Part shown: positions 32,610-41,521 of the stretch, piece by piece | Numbering within the stretch: the first letter of the stretch is position 1 | How the letters are laid out: every line of letters begins with the position of its first letter | NCBI GenBank assembly: GCA_009746045.1 | Contig: RPFO01000375.1 | Span: forward strand, 77,501 to 119,021 | DNA length: 41,521 nucleotides | Direction: 5' to 3' | Source of the DNA: Mesostigma viride | Taxonomy: Eukaryota > Streptophyta > Mesostigmatophyceae > Mesostigmatales > Mesostigmataceae | Position numbers and translations under genes: made by a program | The notes under the pieces: model-generated | Database searches by the model: none | What the model was told of the DNA's origin: nothing | What the model saw: only the letters and a program-made list of their open reading frames with translations

Positions 32610-32910
32610 CACTCATAGAAAACGCAAAATGCCCCGAATGCAGTTACGGCCATACGGTAGCGAGGAATAGCAGTTGAAATTTCTAGTACACAGGCAACTA
32701 GTAAGAAAAGGGACGATGCGTGCACCACCACCAATACGTACGTGCATCCCTCTCTTGAAAATGACAGCATCTTCCATGCCGTCCAAGAAAAACGCAACGT
32801 ATTTAACATGAACCCGAATGCAGTTACGGTCGTAGAGTAGTGAGGACTGGCAGCTGAAAGTTCTAGTTGATGGGCTGAGAATAAGGAAAAAAATGATGCG
32901 TGCACTCACC
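32610..32910 (+). repeat. Tandem duplication, period about 180 bp
   Basis: Two diverged copies (about 32614-32735 and 32785-32910) share GAATGCAGTTACGG, GAGGA(A/C)T then GCAG, TTCTAGT and GATGCGTGCAC. The second copy runs into the CACGTG satellite. Confidence 0.65.
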
Positions 32911-32929
32911 TACCCTATTACGTCCCTCC

Positions 32930-34160
32930 CATGGCGAGGAACCAGCAAAACCACCCACATACCCTGTTGTGTCCCTCCCTTGACAAGGAACAAGCACGTG
33001 CACATGCCCCACCCCACATGCATGCCTCCCTTGACAAGAATCGAACGGGCACGTGCACCCACCTACCCTATGTGCACCCCTCCTTTGACAAGGAACAAGC
33101 ACGTGCACGTGCCTACCCCACATGCATGCCTCCCTTGACAAGAATCGAACGAGCACGTGCACCCACCCACCCTGTGTGCACCCCTCCTTTGACAAGGAAC
33201 AAGCACGTGAACTCACCTACACTACGCGCGTCCCTCCCTTGACAAGGAATAGGCACGTGCACATGCCTACCCCACATCCATGCCTCCCCTGACCAGTAAC
33301 AAGCACGTGCACCCACCTACCCTACGTGCATCCCTCCTGTGACATGGAACAAGCACGTGCACCCACCAACCCTATGTACGTGCCTCTTGACAAGCAACAA
33401 GCACGTGCACCCACCTACCCTAAGTGCCCCCCTCCTTCGACAAGGAACAAGCATGTGCACTCACCTACCGTACGTGAATCCCTCCCTTGGCAAGGACCAA
33501 GCACGTGCACCCACCTACCCGATGTCCGCCCCTCCCTTGATAAGGTACAAGCATGCCCACCCACCTACCCTACCTGCATCCCTCCCTTGACATGGAACAA
33601 CCATGTGCACATTCCTACTCCACATGCCCCCCTCCTTTGACAAGGAACAAGCATGTGCACTCATCTACCGCACGTGCATCCCTCCCTTGACAAGGAACAA
33701 GCAAGCCCACCCACCTACCCTACCTGCATCCCTCCCTTGACATGAAACAAGCACGTGCACATGCCTACCCCACATGCATGCCTCCCTTGACAAGGAACGA
33801 GCACGTGCACCCACCCACCCTGTGTGCACCCCTCCTTTGACAAGGAACAAGCACATGAACTCACCTACACTACGTGCGTCCCTCCCTTGACAAGGAATAA
33901 GCACGTGCACATGCCTACCCCACATCCATGCCTCCCCTGACCAGTAACAAGCACGTGCACTCACCTACCCTACGTATGTGCCTCTTGACAAGGACCAAGC
34001 TCGTGCACCCACCTACCATACGTGAATCCCTCCCTTGACAAGGTACACGCATGCCCACCAACCTACCCTACGTGGGCCCCTCCCTTGATAAGGTACAAGC
34101 ATGACCAGCCACCTACCCCGCGAGCCTCCCTACTTTGACAAGGAACAAGCATGTGGGCCC
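32930..34160 (+). repeat. Satellite array, unit about 50 bp with CACGTG
   Basis: About 24 imperfect copies of a unit built on TTGACAAGGAACAAG, CACGTGCACCCACCTACCC and TACGTGCATCCCTCCC. Most units carry CACGTG or a one-base variant. A block at about 33161-33335 recurs at about 33808-33975 with few changes, a higher-order period near 648 bp. Open frames across the array (repeated Cys, His, Pro, Thr residues) arise from the repeat. Confidence 0.95.
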
Positions 34161-35181
34161 GCTAGCATGGCAGCAAGGAAGACATTACCCTAACATGGCA
34201 TGGCCAAAGCAAAAGAGACAGAGAAGTCAATGGAGAGAGAGCTCCTAAGAACTCCTAGTAAAATTGGAAACCATGGAGGGCAAAAAACGTTCAACAACTT
34301 ACGATGGGCATCGGCACATACAGAGAAGCCCAGGTGTGCCAGGTGTAAAATAAGCGAGATTGAAGTGTCGCCTACCTCGTGGGAGACTTTTGGTATCTGG
34401 TAAACAATGAAAGCGAGTGGAAAGATGGACAACGTGAAAATAACATACAATCCACTGCAATGCATGCAAAGAGGACAGAATCAGTAATAAAGCGCGCTGC
34501 ATTCAGGCAGCGCTGAGCAATTGAACGGTGAACAATTTAATCCGGAACGATTGTCTACGCGACTCGATGCGACTAAACGTGGCATGCATACGCGGTCGCT
34601 GACTGAAGACATTGTGTACCTGGCTCAGCAAGGTGCGCTTGCAGCCGCTTTCTTAAATATGCCGCAGGCGCACGATGTAACGAATTGAAGTTTGCATGTA
34701 GTAACAAAGGCAAGAAAAGCGGTGTAGCTGGCTACCGACTACGCCATAGTAAGCTGTATCGGAGTTGGCGCTGCCGATGGCTGGAAACGGATGACCGAAT
34801 CATGCTAAACTGGGGCTCCAAAAGGGCTTGTCATGCATCCTAGTGCGCCTTTTGCTTTTTTTTCTTCAAGCATCGTGAGCATGCGGGTTTAGGGGGGCGC
34901 TTATTCTTGCACCACTATCAGTCGGCTGGACTGCAATCGGCATAGCCAGCGCAAGGTGATGCAAGGGCAGGCAAACTTTACCAGCTCGTTCAAGGCTCGT
35001 TGATGAAATTCAAACATCTAGGCGGCGCGTCTGCAACGGCTCATCGCAATTCGAATTCGCAAGCAGAACCCTCGTTACACGTGGCGCATGCAGAGATCTG
35101 CTTCGGGCGGCTTGGCGTATCTCACTGCGTCGTGACTCGAGTACATAGTCAGCCTAGTTAGTACTCTGGGGGCCTCGAGTT
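34161..35181. other. Unique spacer between two satellite arrays
   Basis: No supported gene. Frames of 60-90 codons near 34190-34500 on both strands have no recognisable domain. Confidence 0.3.
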
Positions 35182-35760
35182 CGGCAGTCCCCTATTCGGA
35201 AATCCCGGATCATATGTACTCCACACTATGTACTCTTGGAGTACATAGTGTGCCACCCTATGTACTCTTGGAGTACATAGTGTGGATTACATAGGTCACT
35301 CCTTCCTATGTAATACGGGCGTGTCTCACCGCGTCGGCAGTCCCCTATCGGAAATCCCGGATCATATGTACTCCACACTATGTACTCTTGGAGTACATAG
35401 TGTGCCACCCTATGTACTCTTGGAGTACATAGTGTGGAGTACATAGTCACTCCTTCCTATGTAATACGGGCGTGTCTCACCGCGTCGGCAGTCCCCTATT
35501 CGGAAATCCCGGATCATATGTACTCCACACTATGTACTCTTGGAGTACATAGTGTGCCACCCTATGTACTCTTGGAGTACAGTAGTCACTCCTTCCTATG
35601 TAATACGGGCGTGTCTCACCGCGTCGGCAGTCCCCTATTCGGAAATCCCGGATCATATGTACTCCACACTATGTACTCTTGGAGTACATAGTGTGCCACC
35701 CTATGTACTCTTGGAGTACATAGGTGGAGTACATAGTCACTCCTTCCTATGTAATACCGG
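35182..35760. repeat. Satellite of hairpin-forming units, about 150 bp x 4
   Basis: Four copies start at about 35182, 35335, 35486 and 35635 (periods 153, 151 and 149). Each holds CGGCAGTCCCCTAT, CGGAAATCCCGGATCATATG and CTTCCTATGTAATAC. Each also carries palindromes with stem CACACTATGTACTC, loop TTG and the exact complementary arm; a second version begins CACCCTATGTACTC. Copies differ mainly by small deletions beside the second hairpin, for example at about 35580. Confidence 0.95.
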
Positions 35761-35761
35761 T

Positions 35762-35850
35762 GTAATCATGCGTAATCATGCGTAATCATGCGTAATCATG
35801 CGTAATCATGCGTAATCATGCGTAATCATGCGTAATCATCGAGTATCATC
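35762..35850 (+). repeat. 10-bp tandem array, unit GTAATCATGC
   Basis: Eight perfect head-to-tail units follow the hairpin satellite directly, then decay into GTAATCATC, GAGTATCATCA and GAGTAATCATC to about 35875. Confidence 0.95.
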
Positions 35851-35896
35851 AGAGTAATCATCAGAGTAATCATCGTCCAGACAAGCTGCACTGCCC

Positions 35897-36361
35897 CTAA
35901 GACCCTAACTTACACAAGATGGCGATGGTCGTCGCCGGCAGCTCGACAAGTTCAGGGCAGCACGAAATAAGACAGGCAAGCCGACGCTGGCGCTCATCCC
36001 AATGAGGCCATTCATCCGAAGCAGCCTCCATAACCTGGCCGCTCTTAGGGTGGCGAATCGGGGCGTCGTTGTCGTTGCGGAGCTTCAGCACGCTTGTCAC
36101 AGCGGCGTCATTGTAGGCGAGTAAGGTATCGATGTCTGCCAGGCTCAAACGCTGGCCTGGCATGTAGAATGAGGAAGAAATGGCGTCCGGCAAGGAGGTT
36201 TCAGCAGCTATCGGAGTTGCTTCCGAAGTTGCTTCCGAAGTCTTGGATCGCTTGTTAGCGGCGTTCTTGGCGACGACAATGTCGTGGGCGATTTTGTTTG
36301 CAGCAATCTGGGCATCAATAGAATCGGCGGCAAGAGCTGAAGACGATGCGGGGACCTCCAT
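35897..36361 (-). CDS. Hypothetical intronless protein
   Basis: The minus-strand ATG at 36361-36359 opens a 154-codon frame ending at 35897. The N-terminal half is Ala/Ser rich with a helical basic stretch (IAHDIVVAKNAANKRSKTS). The C-terminal half is less simple and looks folded (RLSLADIDTLLAYNDAAVTS, DEWPHWDERQRRLACLI). The frame could extend upstream to a GTG at 36379. It lies between tandem arrays on both sides and is on the same strand as the intronless genes at 38.2-41.5 kb. No family is recognised; it may be a stray of that island or a single-exon host gene. Confidence 0.45.
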   Translation of the reverse strand: MEVPASSSALAADSIDAQIAANKIAHDIVVAKNAANKRSKTSEATSEATPIAAETSLPDAISSSFYMPGQRLSLADIDTLLAYNDAAVTSVLKLRNDNDAPIRHPKSGQVMEAASDEWPHWDERQRRLACLISCCPELVELPATTIAILCKLGS

Positions 36362-36577
36362 AGCTACGTTTAATAGCACCTAGACGAGGGCAGGGGGCGC
36401 AGGCACACTGATCACGTGCGTGGTGCCGCCATAATGTGCAGAAAAATAGCGAGATCTGCTGGGCAGGCCGCTGGCGATAACTTGCGAAATCCTGGGCGAT
36501 GGCTGCCAAAAATTAGATCGGCGTGTTCGTCATCAAAAGGCGAGTCTATTGCAATTTACCCGACCAAATTTCATCAT

Positions 36578-36905
36578 GGAGGGAGGGAGGGAGGGAGGGA
36601 GGGAGGGAGGGAGGGAGGGGGAGGGAGGGAGGGAGGGAGGGAGGGAGGAGGAGGGAGGGAGGGAGGGAGGAGGAGGGAGGGAGGGAGGGAGGAGGGAGGG
36701 AGGGAGGGGGAGGGGGAGGGAGGGAGGGAGGAGGGAGGGAGGGAGGGAGGAGGGAGGGGAGGGAGGGAGGGAGGGAGGAGGGAGGGAGGGAGGGAGGGAG
36801 GGAGGGAGGGAGGGGGAGGGAGGGAGGGAGGGAGGGAGGGAGGATGGATGGATGGATGGATGGATGTTCTTAATTAATTAATTAATTAATTAATTTAATT
36901 AATTA
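36578..36905 (+). repeat. Compound microsatellite: (GGGA)n, (GGAT)n, (TTAA)n
   Basis: About 265 bp of GGGA with interspersed GGAGGA, a pure-purine tract on the plus strand, are followed by five or six GGAT units and by (TTAA)n. Open frames rich in Gly, Arg and Glu across it are artefacts. Confidence 0.97.
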
Positions 36906-37027
36906 GCTTTCATCATCATTCCGTCATCATTCCGTCATCGCGGCTCACAGAAGGGCACCAGCCTTATGCTGGCATCTGCCACCCCTATAGTGACCCTATA
37001 GTGACCGCGGCCTGGGGTGGGGTATCA

Positions 37028-37090
37028 CCCTAAACCCTAAACCCTAAACCCTAAACCCTAAACCCTAAACCCTAAACCCTAAACCCTAAC
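37028..37090 (+). repeat. Interior telomere-type repeat, CCCTAAA x 9
   Basis: Eight perfect CCCTAAA units and one CCCTAAC. TTTAGGG is the telomere repeat of land plants and many chlorophytes. The C-rich strand reads 5' to 3' on the plus strand, as at a left chromosome end facing rightward. CTATAGTGACC and TTATGCTGGCATC phrases occur on both sides (about 36963-37008 and 37251-37300). Confidence 0.97.
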
Positions 37091-37139
37091 ACCGTCTCCA
37101 GACACCCACGGCATCCCCCCACCCTGGCTATCACCCTCC

Positions 37140-37910
37140 CACTGTGACTAAATTTACTAAGTTTACTATGGTTTTTTGGTTTTTTTTCTAGGAAATTCAA
37201 GCCAGCTGCCATTAGGTCAAGGTGCTACAGGTGCTGTGTGGTACAGGGTAGCTATAGTGACCTTATAGTGACCATGGTGGTAGACTCTTATGCTGGCATC
37301 CCAGGGTGACTAAATTTACTAAGTTTACTATGGGTTTTGGGTTTTTTTTCTAGGAAATTCAAGCCACCTGCCATGAGGTCGGTTGTGATCCAGTCCCACC
37401 ATGCCATAAGAGGGTGAGGCGTGTGGGATATGGGACTAAGTCATTTCCCGTGGGAGACTATGTTTACTAAGTTTACTATGGGTTTTGGGTTTTATTCCTA
37501 GGAAATTAATTCAGGTGTGCACCTGAATTTCCCAAAAAAGAACCCCCAAAAAACTTAGTAAATATAGTCTCCCACGACAAATGGTTATGAAAACATAGTT
37601 TCCCACGGCAAAATGACCAATAAATACATCTCCCACGGGAAAGGCCATGGGGGGGCCAGCGGGGCGGCGGAGGGGCGCGGACTGCCAAGCAGTGGCGGGA
37701 CTGCCAGGTGGTGGTGGGCCTCGGTTGGTTGTGAGGGCTTGCTGTGTTTTCTCGTGGGAAACTATATTTACTACTAAATTGATATTTTCAGTTGGAAATG
37801 GAGGTTTTATTCGATGTGAGTGAGAGTGCATGCACACGCTTGCATAATTTCCCGCAGACAAAACCCAAAACCTGTAGTTAGCTTAGTAAATTTAGTAAGG
37901 TGCTGGAGGG
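37140..37910. repeat. Subtelomere-like repeat family with a foldback
   Basis: TTTACTAAGTTTACTATGG followed by GGTTTT and CTAGGAAATT recurs at about 37151, 37316 and 37462, and in reverse (AACTTAGTAAAT at about 37551; AGCTTAGTAAATTTAGTAAG at about 37880). Around 37512 the copies face each other about CAGGTGTGCACCTG, giving an imperfect inverted repeat of about 60 bp per arm (37450-37577) bounded by GTGGGAGACTAT and ATAGTCTCCCAC. TCCCACGG/TCCCACGA phrases recur to about 37640. Confidence 0.8.
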
Positions 37911-38244
37911 TCGAGCAGTGCGTGGGAGTTGGCGGACCCGGCGAGGGCCGCGCGGCGGGGTGTGCAGAGTGTTATGGTGTATTACTCTGTGTAACCTCTG
38001 GAAACTCAGACGACCTATGCAAGAATCCCACACGACCTGTGTCGATTCATAAGAGGTTTACTCTGGATTTTTAACCTGCAGTTAGAACTGCATTTCGAGA
38101 CGAATGAAAATTGTTTTCATCATGCATTGACGCGTTGTATACTGCATAAACGAATTCATTAAAATTTATATCACGTTCACATTCGTTATCAGCTCAACAA
38201 GAGCGAAATGGCAAGCTCGTTGCCGTCGTCAACAAGACGACACT
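37911..38244. other. Spacer left of the compact minus-strand cluster
   Basis: No gene supported. AT-rich at 38095-38190, beyond the stop of the 38245-38820 gene; it may hold its 3' end. Confidence 0.3.
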
Positions 38245-38820
38245 CTACTCCTTGTCCTTGGAGTTTCCAGTCTGGCTCTTCACAACGTTCGAGCCGGTCT
38301 TCCTCTTGTAGACATGGCCGTGGGAGCTTGACGCTTCCTCGCGGCTCCTCTTCCTGCCATTGGAAGTGGCGGTCTTTGCGTCCTCGAAACCCTTCTTTAC
38401 CTCCTCCCATGCCCTGTAGAGCGCAATGGGGGAAATGCCTGGCTGGCGCTTGGACTTGGAGAAGCCATTGAGGAAATCGTCAACCATCTTAACGCACCCG
38501 TCGGCTTGGTCGAGGCGAATCCACTCGCAGCGGTCCTCGACCTTCCTCGGCTTTGCCGCATTCTTCTCGTAGACCCACTCGACGCAAATTTTTGGCGTCT
38601 TGCGGTCGACATCGTCATATCCGGCGTCGTGAATCTTGAAGACCTCGCAGGTAGGTCCGGTGCCTCCAACAGCACCTTCGTTTCCGGAAAGAAGGGAGAC
38701 CTTGTGCGTCAGGTGTGCGAGCTGGTCAGATATCTTTGTCTGGCCGTCCTCGAGACTATCGAGGTATTTTCCAAGCGTGGCCAACGCCTTCTCGCAAGGC
38801 CCTGCGTTTCGGGAAGCCAT
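38245..38820 (-). CDS. Hypothetical protein, 191 residues, helical head and basic tail
   Basis: The ATG at 38820-38818 opens an uninterrupted frame. Residues 8-45 look helical and heptad-like (LATLGKYLDSLEDGQTKISD). Residues 60-150 look folded, with ICVEWVYEKN and CEWIRLDQADGCVKMVDDFL. The tail is basic and Ser-rich (NGRKRSREEASSSHGH, then VYKRKTG), and could be a nuclear localisation or nucleic-acid-binding segment. No family is recognised. It is the leftmost of four intronless minus-strand frames. Composition is balanced, without the Ala/Gly/His bias of the host gene at 14-23 kb. Confidence 0.6.
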   Translation of the reverse strand: MASRNAGPCEKALATLGKYLDSLEDGQTKISDQLAHLTHKVSLLSGNEGAVGGTGPTCEVFKIHDAGYDDVDRKTPKICVEWVYEKNAAKPRKVEDRCEWIRLDQADGCVKMVDDFLNGFSKSKRQPGISPIALYRAWEEVKKGFEDAKTATSNGRKRSREEASSSHGHVYKRKTGSNVVKSQTGNSKDKE

Positions 38821-38969
38821 GGCTACCGGCAGAGGGCTTGCAACGTGAGATGCGTGACTTGCACGTGATTTTGCCTATTTGTGCACAATGTGCCAAGGTC
38901 CGTTACGTCTGCTGGCACGGCCTGGACAGGACGCGAAGGTGGCTGGACTTGTACAAGTGTCGAACTTGG

Positions 38970-39173
38970 CTAAATTTCGGAGCGATGCAAGTCTAAGGTG
39001 GCCTCTACCACGTGGCGAGTTCTGGGACGTGAATTTAGGTAAAAAGACTCGTAAGCGTGCGAGTAATCGACTGGGTCACTTGTCAAGCGCCTGAACGAAG
39101 ATTCTAGAGTGTCCACGAGAGTGAATTTTCCGAAGCAACCACCCATATATATTTCGTAGAAATTACTTGCCAT
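38970..39173 (-). CDS. Small hypothetical protein, 67 residues
   Basis: The ATG at 39173-39171 gives a short frame with MASNFYEIYMGGCFGKFTL and a charged C-terminal part. The frame is open upstream to 39233, where it would overlap the next gene's end by 28 bp. Length and lack of a domain make it uncertain; its fit in the spacing of the minus-strand cluster is the main support. Confidence 0.35.
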   Translation of the reverse strand: MASNFYEIYMGGCFGKFTLVDTLESSFRRLTSDPVDYSHAYESFYLNSRPRTRHVVEATLDLHRSEI

Positions 39174-39205
39174 GACAATTGCACTTGTTGAACCCGCGAA
39201 TCTTT

Positions 39206-39677
39206 TCAAAACGTAGGATGCATACAAAACCACCCGTCTGCACCGGTCGGTGGGAATTGAGTCTCGTTTCCGTCAAGTCTGTCAATGTACGACGCTCCTA
39301 CCGTAATATGTCCTCCGTTTCTGAACAGGTGTGGGTTCTTTAGGTTAAAAAATGCGTGTTCGTTGATCATGGCGTAAGAAAAGGATGTCCCCGTCTGTTC
39401 CACCCATGACAGTCTCGTTGCATAAAACAATGCAATCCTGTTGGTTATGCTCACCACCGGAGAAACTCGGGGAAACAAGCCCGACAATAGCACGGTCCTC
39501 ATCAACAGGCACTGCGTCAACGTAGGCATAATGCACACCACCGCGCCATGTACTGTCAATGATGGGCGCCCTCGGGTCTGGTTTGATTCTAAATTGACGT
39601 AACCCGGTGGTGGAGTCAATCACGTTTTCAGAGGCCTTGGAATCTAGCACTATTTGATAATAAGTTGGGTATTCCAT
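39206..39677 (-). CDS. Hypothetical protein, about 157 residues, one frameshift
   Basis: The ATG at 39677-39675 lies 7 bp after the stop of the upstream Ig-LamG gene. The first frame reads MEYPTYYQIVLDSKA, then RGGVHYAYVDAVPVDEDRAI. Near 39400-39430 coding moves to another frame (EQTGTSFSYAMINEHAFFNL) and ends at 39206 (GADGWFCMHPTF). Continuity of beta-rich sequence across the shift suggests one protein. A short beta-strand start of the form YxIxLDS is seen in some minor virion proteins of algal and protist viruses, but that is a weak analogy. No family is firmly recognised. Confidence 0.5.
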
Positions 39678-39684
39678 TGCTTTA

Positions 39685-41512
39685 TTACAAATTGGAAGAG
39701 ATAATATTTCTACGCTGGATGGCGGCGGGAGTGCCCCACTTGGCAACAAGATACCCGCGGATCCGTTCAAGTTCCGCTGACGTCTTGGCTGTGTTGTAGA
39801 TAAGGATCTCGCCGATCCACCCGTCAAAGGCACGACTCGCGTTGGATGAGTCTCCTCCAATAGCGAGATTTCCTGAACCAGTTGTAGGGTCCGATCCGAT
39901 TCTGTTATAACCAGCTCTTCCGTCGAAGCGGGTGAAAAGTGCGTTTGTACTGCTGTTGCATGAAATCGCCATGACGTGTGCCTTGTTGTCAAAGAACTGA
40001 GCCCTGGTGCTCACGGTTTCGTATACACTACCGGGAGCGAATAGGAGAACGGTCTGTACCTCTGACTGATAAGACATGAGATAACCATTGCCATCCGTCG
40101 ATCCAAGCATATAACCTCTAATACCCGTATAACCCCCTATTTCTGGATACGTTGCAGTCGTTAGCTGTTTGGCGACTAGGAGGATGCTCGCACTGACCCC
40201 AATCGCGCTCCAGAAATTGCTCACGGACGCTAACAAGCCAGACCGCGAGTTGATAAAGCGGAGGGACCGTTTCGAGTTAAGCTCCGCCGCATCCAGCGTA
40301 GGACACTTGGTGGAAGTGGCCTGTGTCACGTGGTACCCATTCGGTCCCTTGTCTTTCACGCGCAACACGTTCCCTCCTGCCGTGTTTTGCTGGGTTGTGC
40401 CCGACGCGTCGCTGAACACCGTGGCGCTGTCTGACGGGTCGTACCACGCAAACAACGCTGGGTCTGTTGCCGGGTTGTAATAGTACGTGAATGACAGCGT
40501 GTTGGATGATGCATTTCCAAGCCCTGACGTTGCGCCCGTCACGGCGCCCGCGCCCACGCTTACCGTCGTCGTGAAGTCCGACATGGTAGTGGTCACATCG
40601 AATGTGTACGTGGCACCGCTTCCCAGCAAGTTGGACACGGTTCCGTTGGTCACGGCGATGTCGCCCAACGTGAACCCAGTGACCGATGTGCTAAAAGTGG
40701 CCGTGATCGGATAGCACCCGTCGGAGTTCCGGACGCAAGAGTCACCGACGGATTTGCCGAGTACGTGAACGACAGTGTGTTAGAGGCCGCGTTGGCGTTC
40801 CCTGTCGATGCGTCCACAACAGTGCCCGCGCCACGCTGACGTTCGTTGAAGAATTGGCGATGGTTGGCGTCACTTGGAAGGCGTACGACGCCCCACTTCC
40901 GGTCAGGTTGGCGGCGGTCCCGTTGGTCACGGTGATGTCGCCCAACGCGAACCCCGTCACCGACCTGCTGAACGTGGCTGTCACGTCCACGGGCGATGAG
41001 GATGGCGTCAAGCCCGGTCGTCGCGAGGGTTACCGTTGGAGGTGGCGAATACGTGAAGACTAACGGAGTTGCTGCGGTGTTGCCGGTTCCTAGCACGCTG
41101 CTTGCTGCGTTCCCTCCAACAGTGACTGTTGTCAGTGAATAAGCTACAGCTGGAGTCACAGAGAATGTGTAAGAGGCGCCGCTACCCGTTAAACCAGATG
41201 CAGTACCATTTATGACAACGATATCACCCAAGGTGAACCCGGTGACTGTTTCGCTGAATGCTGCTGTCATTGTAATCGTACCGCGCTAGGATACAGTCCG
41301 TGTGTAGTTGTTAACGTGATTGACGGCGCTGTCCTTGCCGGTTTGCGCTTCTTGCGAATCAAAGCAGGACAAATACCATAATCAAACGACATGGAGCTAT
41401 ATAATATCATCGTCACATTATTTTTTAGAGTTTGGTAGCGGATACTTGAAGGTGGGAGAAGGGGCAATGCTCGTCTAGCTGGCATTGTCATGGACAGACC
41501 AGAATCTGCCAT
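39685..41512 (-). CDS. Surface protein with three Ig-like repeats and a LamG/ConA-like domain, four frameshifts
   Basis: Read from 41512 leftward. The first 80 or so residues end in PSITLTTTHG. Three Ig-like repeats follow (about 41262-41030, 41000-40745, 40710-40490), each with an SVTGFTLGDI-type motif, then (V/I)TNGT and GSGA(S/T)Y(T/A)F and a TVSVGAG-type strand. They resemble bacterial Ig-like repeats of adhesins. The last 270 residues (about 40480-39715) begin ALFAWYDPSDSATVFSD and end FDGWIGEILIYNTAK and GYLVAKWG, typical of LamG/ConA-like sandwich domains. The frame changes near 41280, 41015, 40825 and 40705; most changes fit one missing base. Likely role: binding of surface glycans, as a fibre or adhesin. 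Intronless, with tight spacing to the next gene. Confidence 0.7.
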
Positions 41513-41521
41513 TTCAGGAAT

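Noticed and set aside
32893-33964. Cys/His/Pro repeat proteins, and a CRISPR-like look of regularly spaced repeats
   Set aside because: The array has no unique spacers; the whole 50-bp unit repeats imperfectly. Open frames follow from the repeat.
35182-35850. Possible CRISPR array because of palindromic repeats
   Set aside because: The intervals between palindromes are themselves repeated, and the genome is eukaryotic.
36416-36881. Gly/Arg/Glu-rich open frames of over 100 codons
   Set aside because: They arise from the GGGA microsatellite.

Overview
The window looks like nuclear DNA of a green alga (chlorophyte). Five things support this: spliceosomal GT-AG introns; very long, GC-rich, low-complexity coding exons rich in Ala, His, Gly and Ser; an interior tract of the Arabidopsis-type telomere repeat CCCTAAA (37028-37090); a retroelement with the split direct repeats typical of PAT/Kangaroo/TOC1 elements; and a high load of satellites and transposon relics. 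Species cannot be determined from the sequence.

Only a few host genes are visible. The left edge carries the first 51 codons of a minus-strand gene with a charged helical region (1-153). After a divergent intergenic stretch comes a five-exon rhodanese-like sulfurtransferase gene (2104-5740, 159 residues after splicing) whose catalytic Cys codon is split by intron 3. From 14011 to 23189 lies a giant gene of about 2,790 codons, mostly disordered. Buried in it is a helical region resembling the TSNAXIP1 N-terminal domain, interrupted by an Ala-rich insertion and by the gene's one clear intron.

Between and beyond these genes the window is a transposon and repeat landscape. It holds a decayed non-LTR reverse transcriptase on the minus strand (7390-8950) and three fragments of LINE ORF1-like sequence (about 9590-10491, 24355-24640, 27073-27549). 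A compact non-autonomous tyrosine-recombinase-type retroelement in the order A1-internal-B1-A2-B2 occupies 25006-26969. A gag/integrase LTR-retrotransposon remnant (29117-31663) has a 480-bp CACTA-type MITE inserted in its integrase. Satellites and tandem repeats fill much of 31.7-37.9 kb: a GTTACCGG-rich tract, a 50-bp CACGTG satellite, a 150-bp satellite of perfect hairpins, a 10-bp array, a GGGA tract, telomere repeats and a foldback.

The right end (38.2-41.5 kb) differs in character. It has four intronless minus-strand reading frames, the last two only 7 bp apart, including a surface protein with three Ig-like repeats followed by a LamG/ConA-like domain. This packing and content suggest a virus-derived island, for example from an algal giant virus, though no viral hallmark gene is present. 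Several reading frames (giant gene, gag, Ig-LamG protein, others) are broken by small shifts, many explained by one missing base in or beside a homopolymer. This could be mutation or uncorrected assembly error, so intact versus pseudogene status is uncertain.
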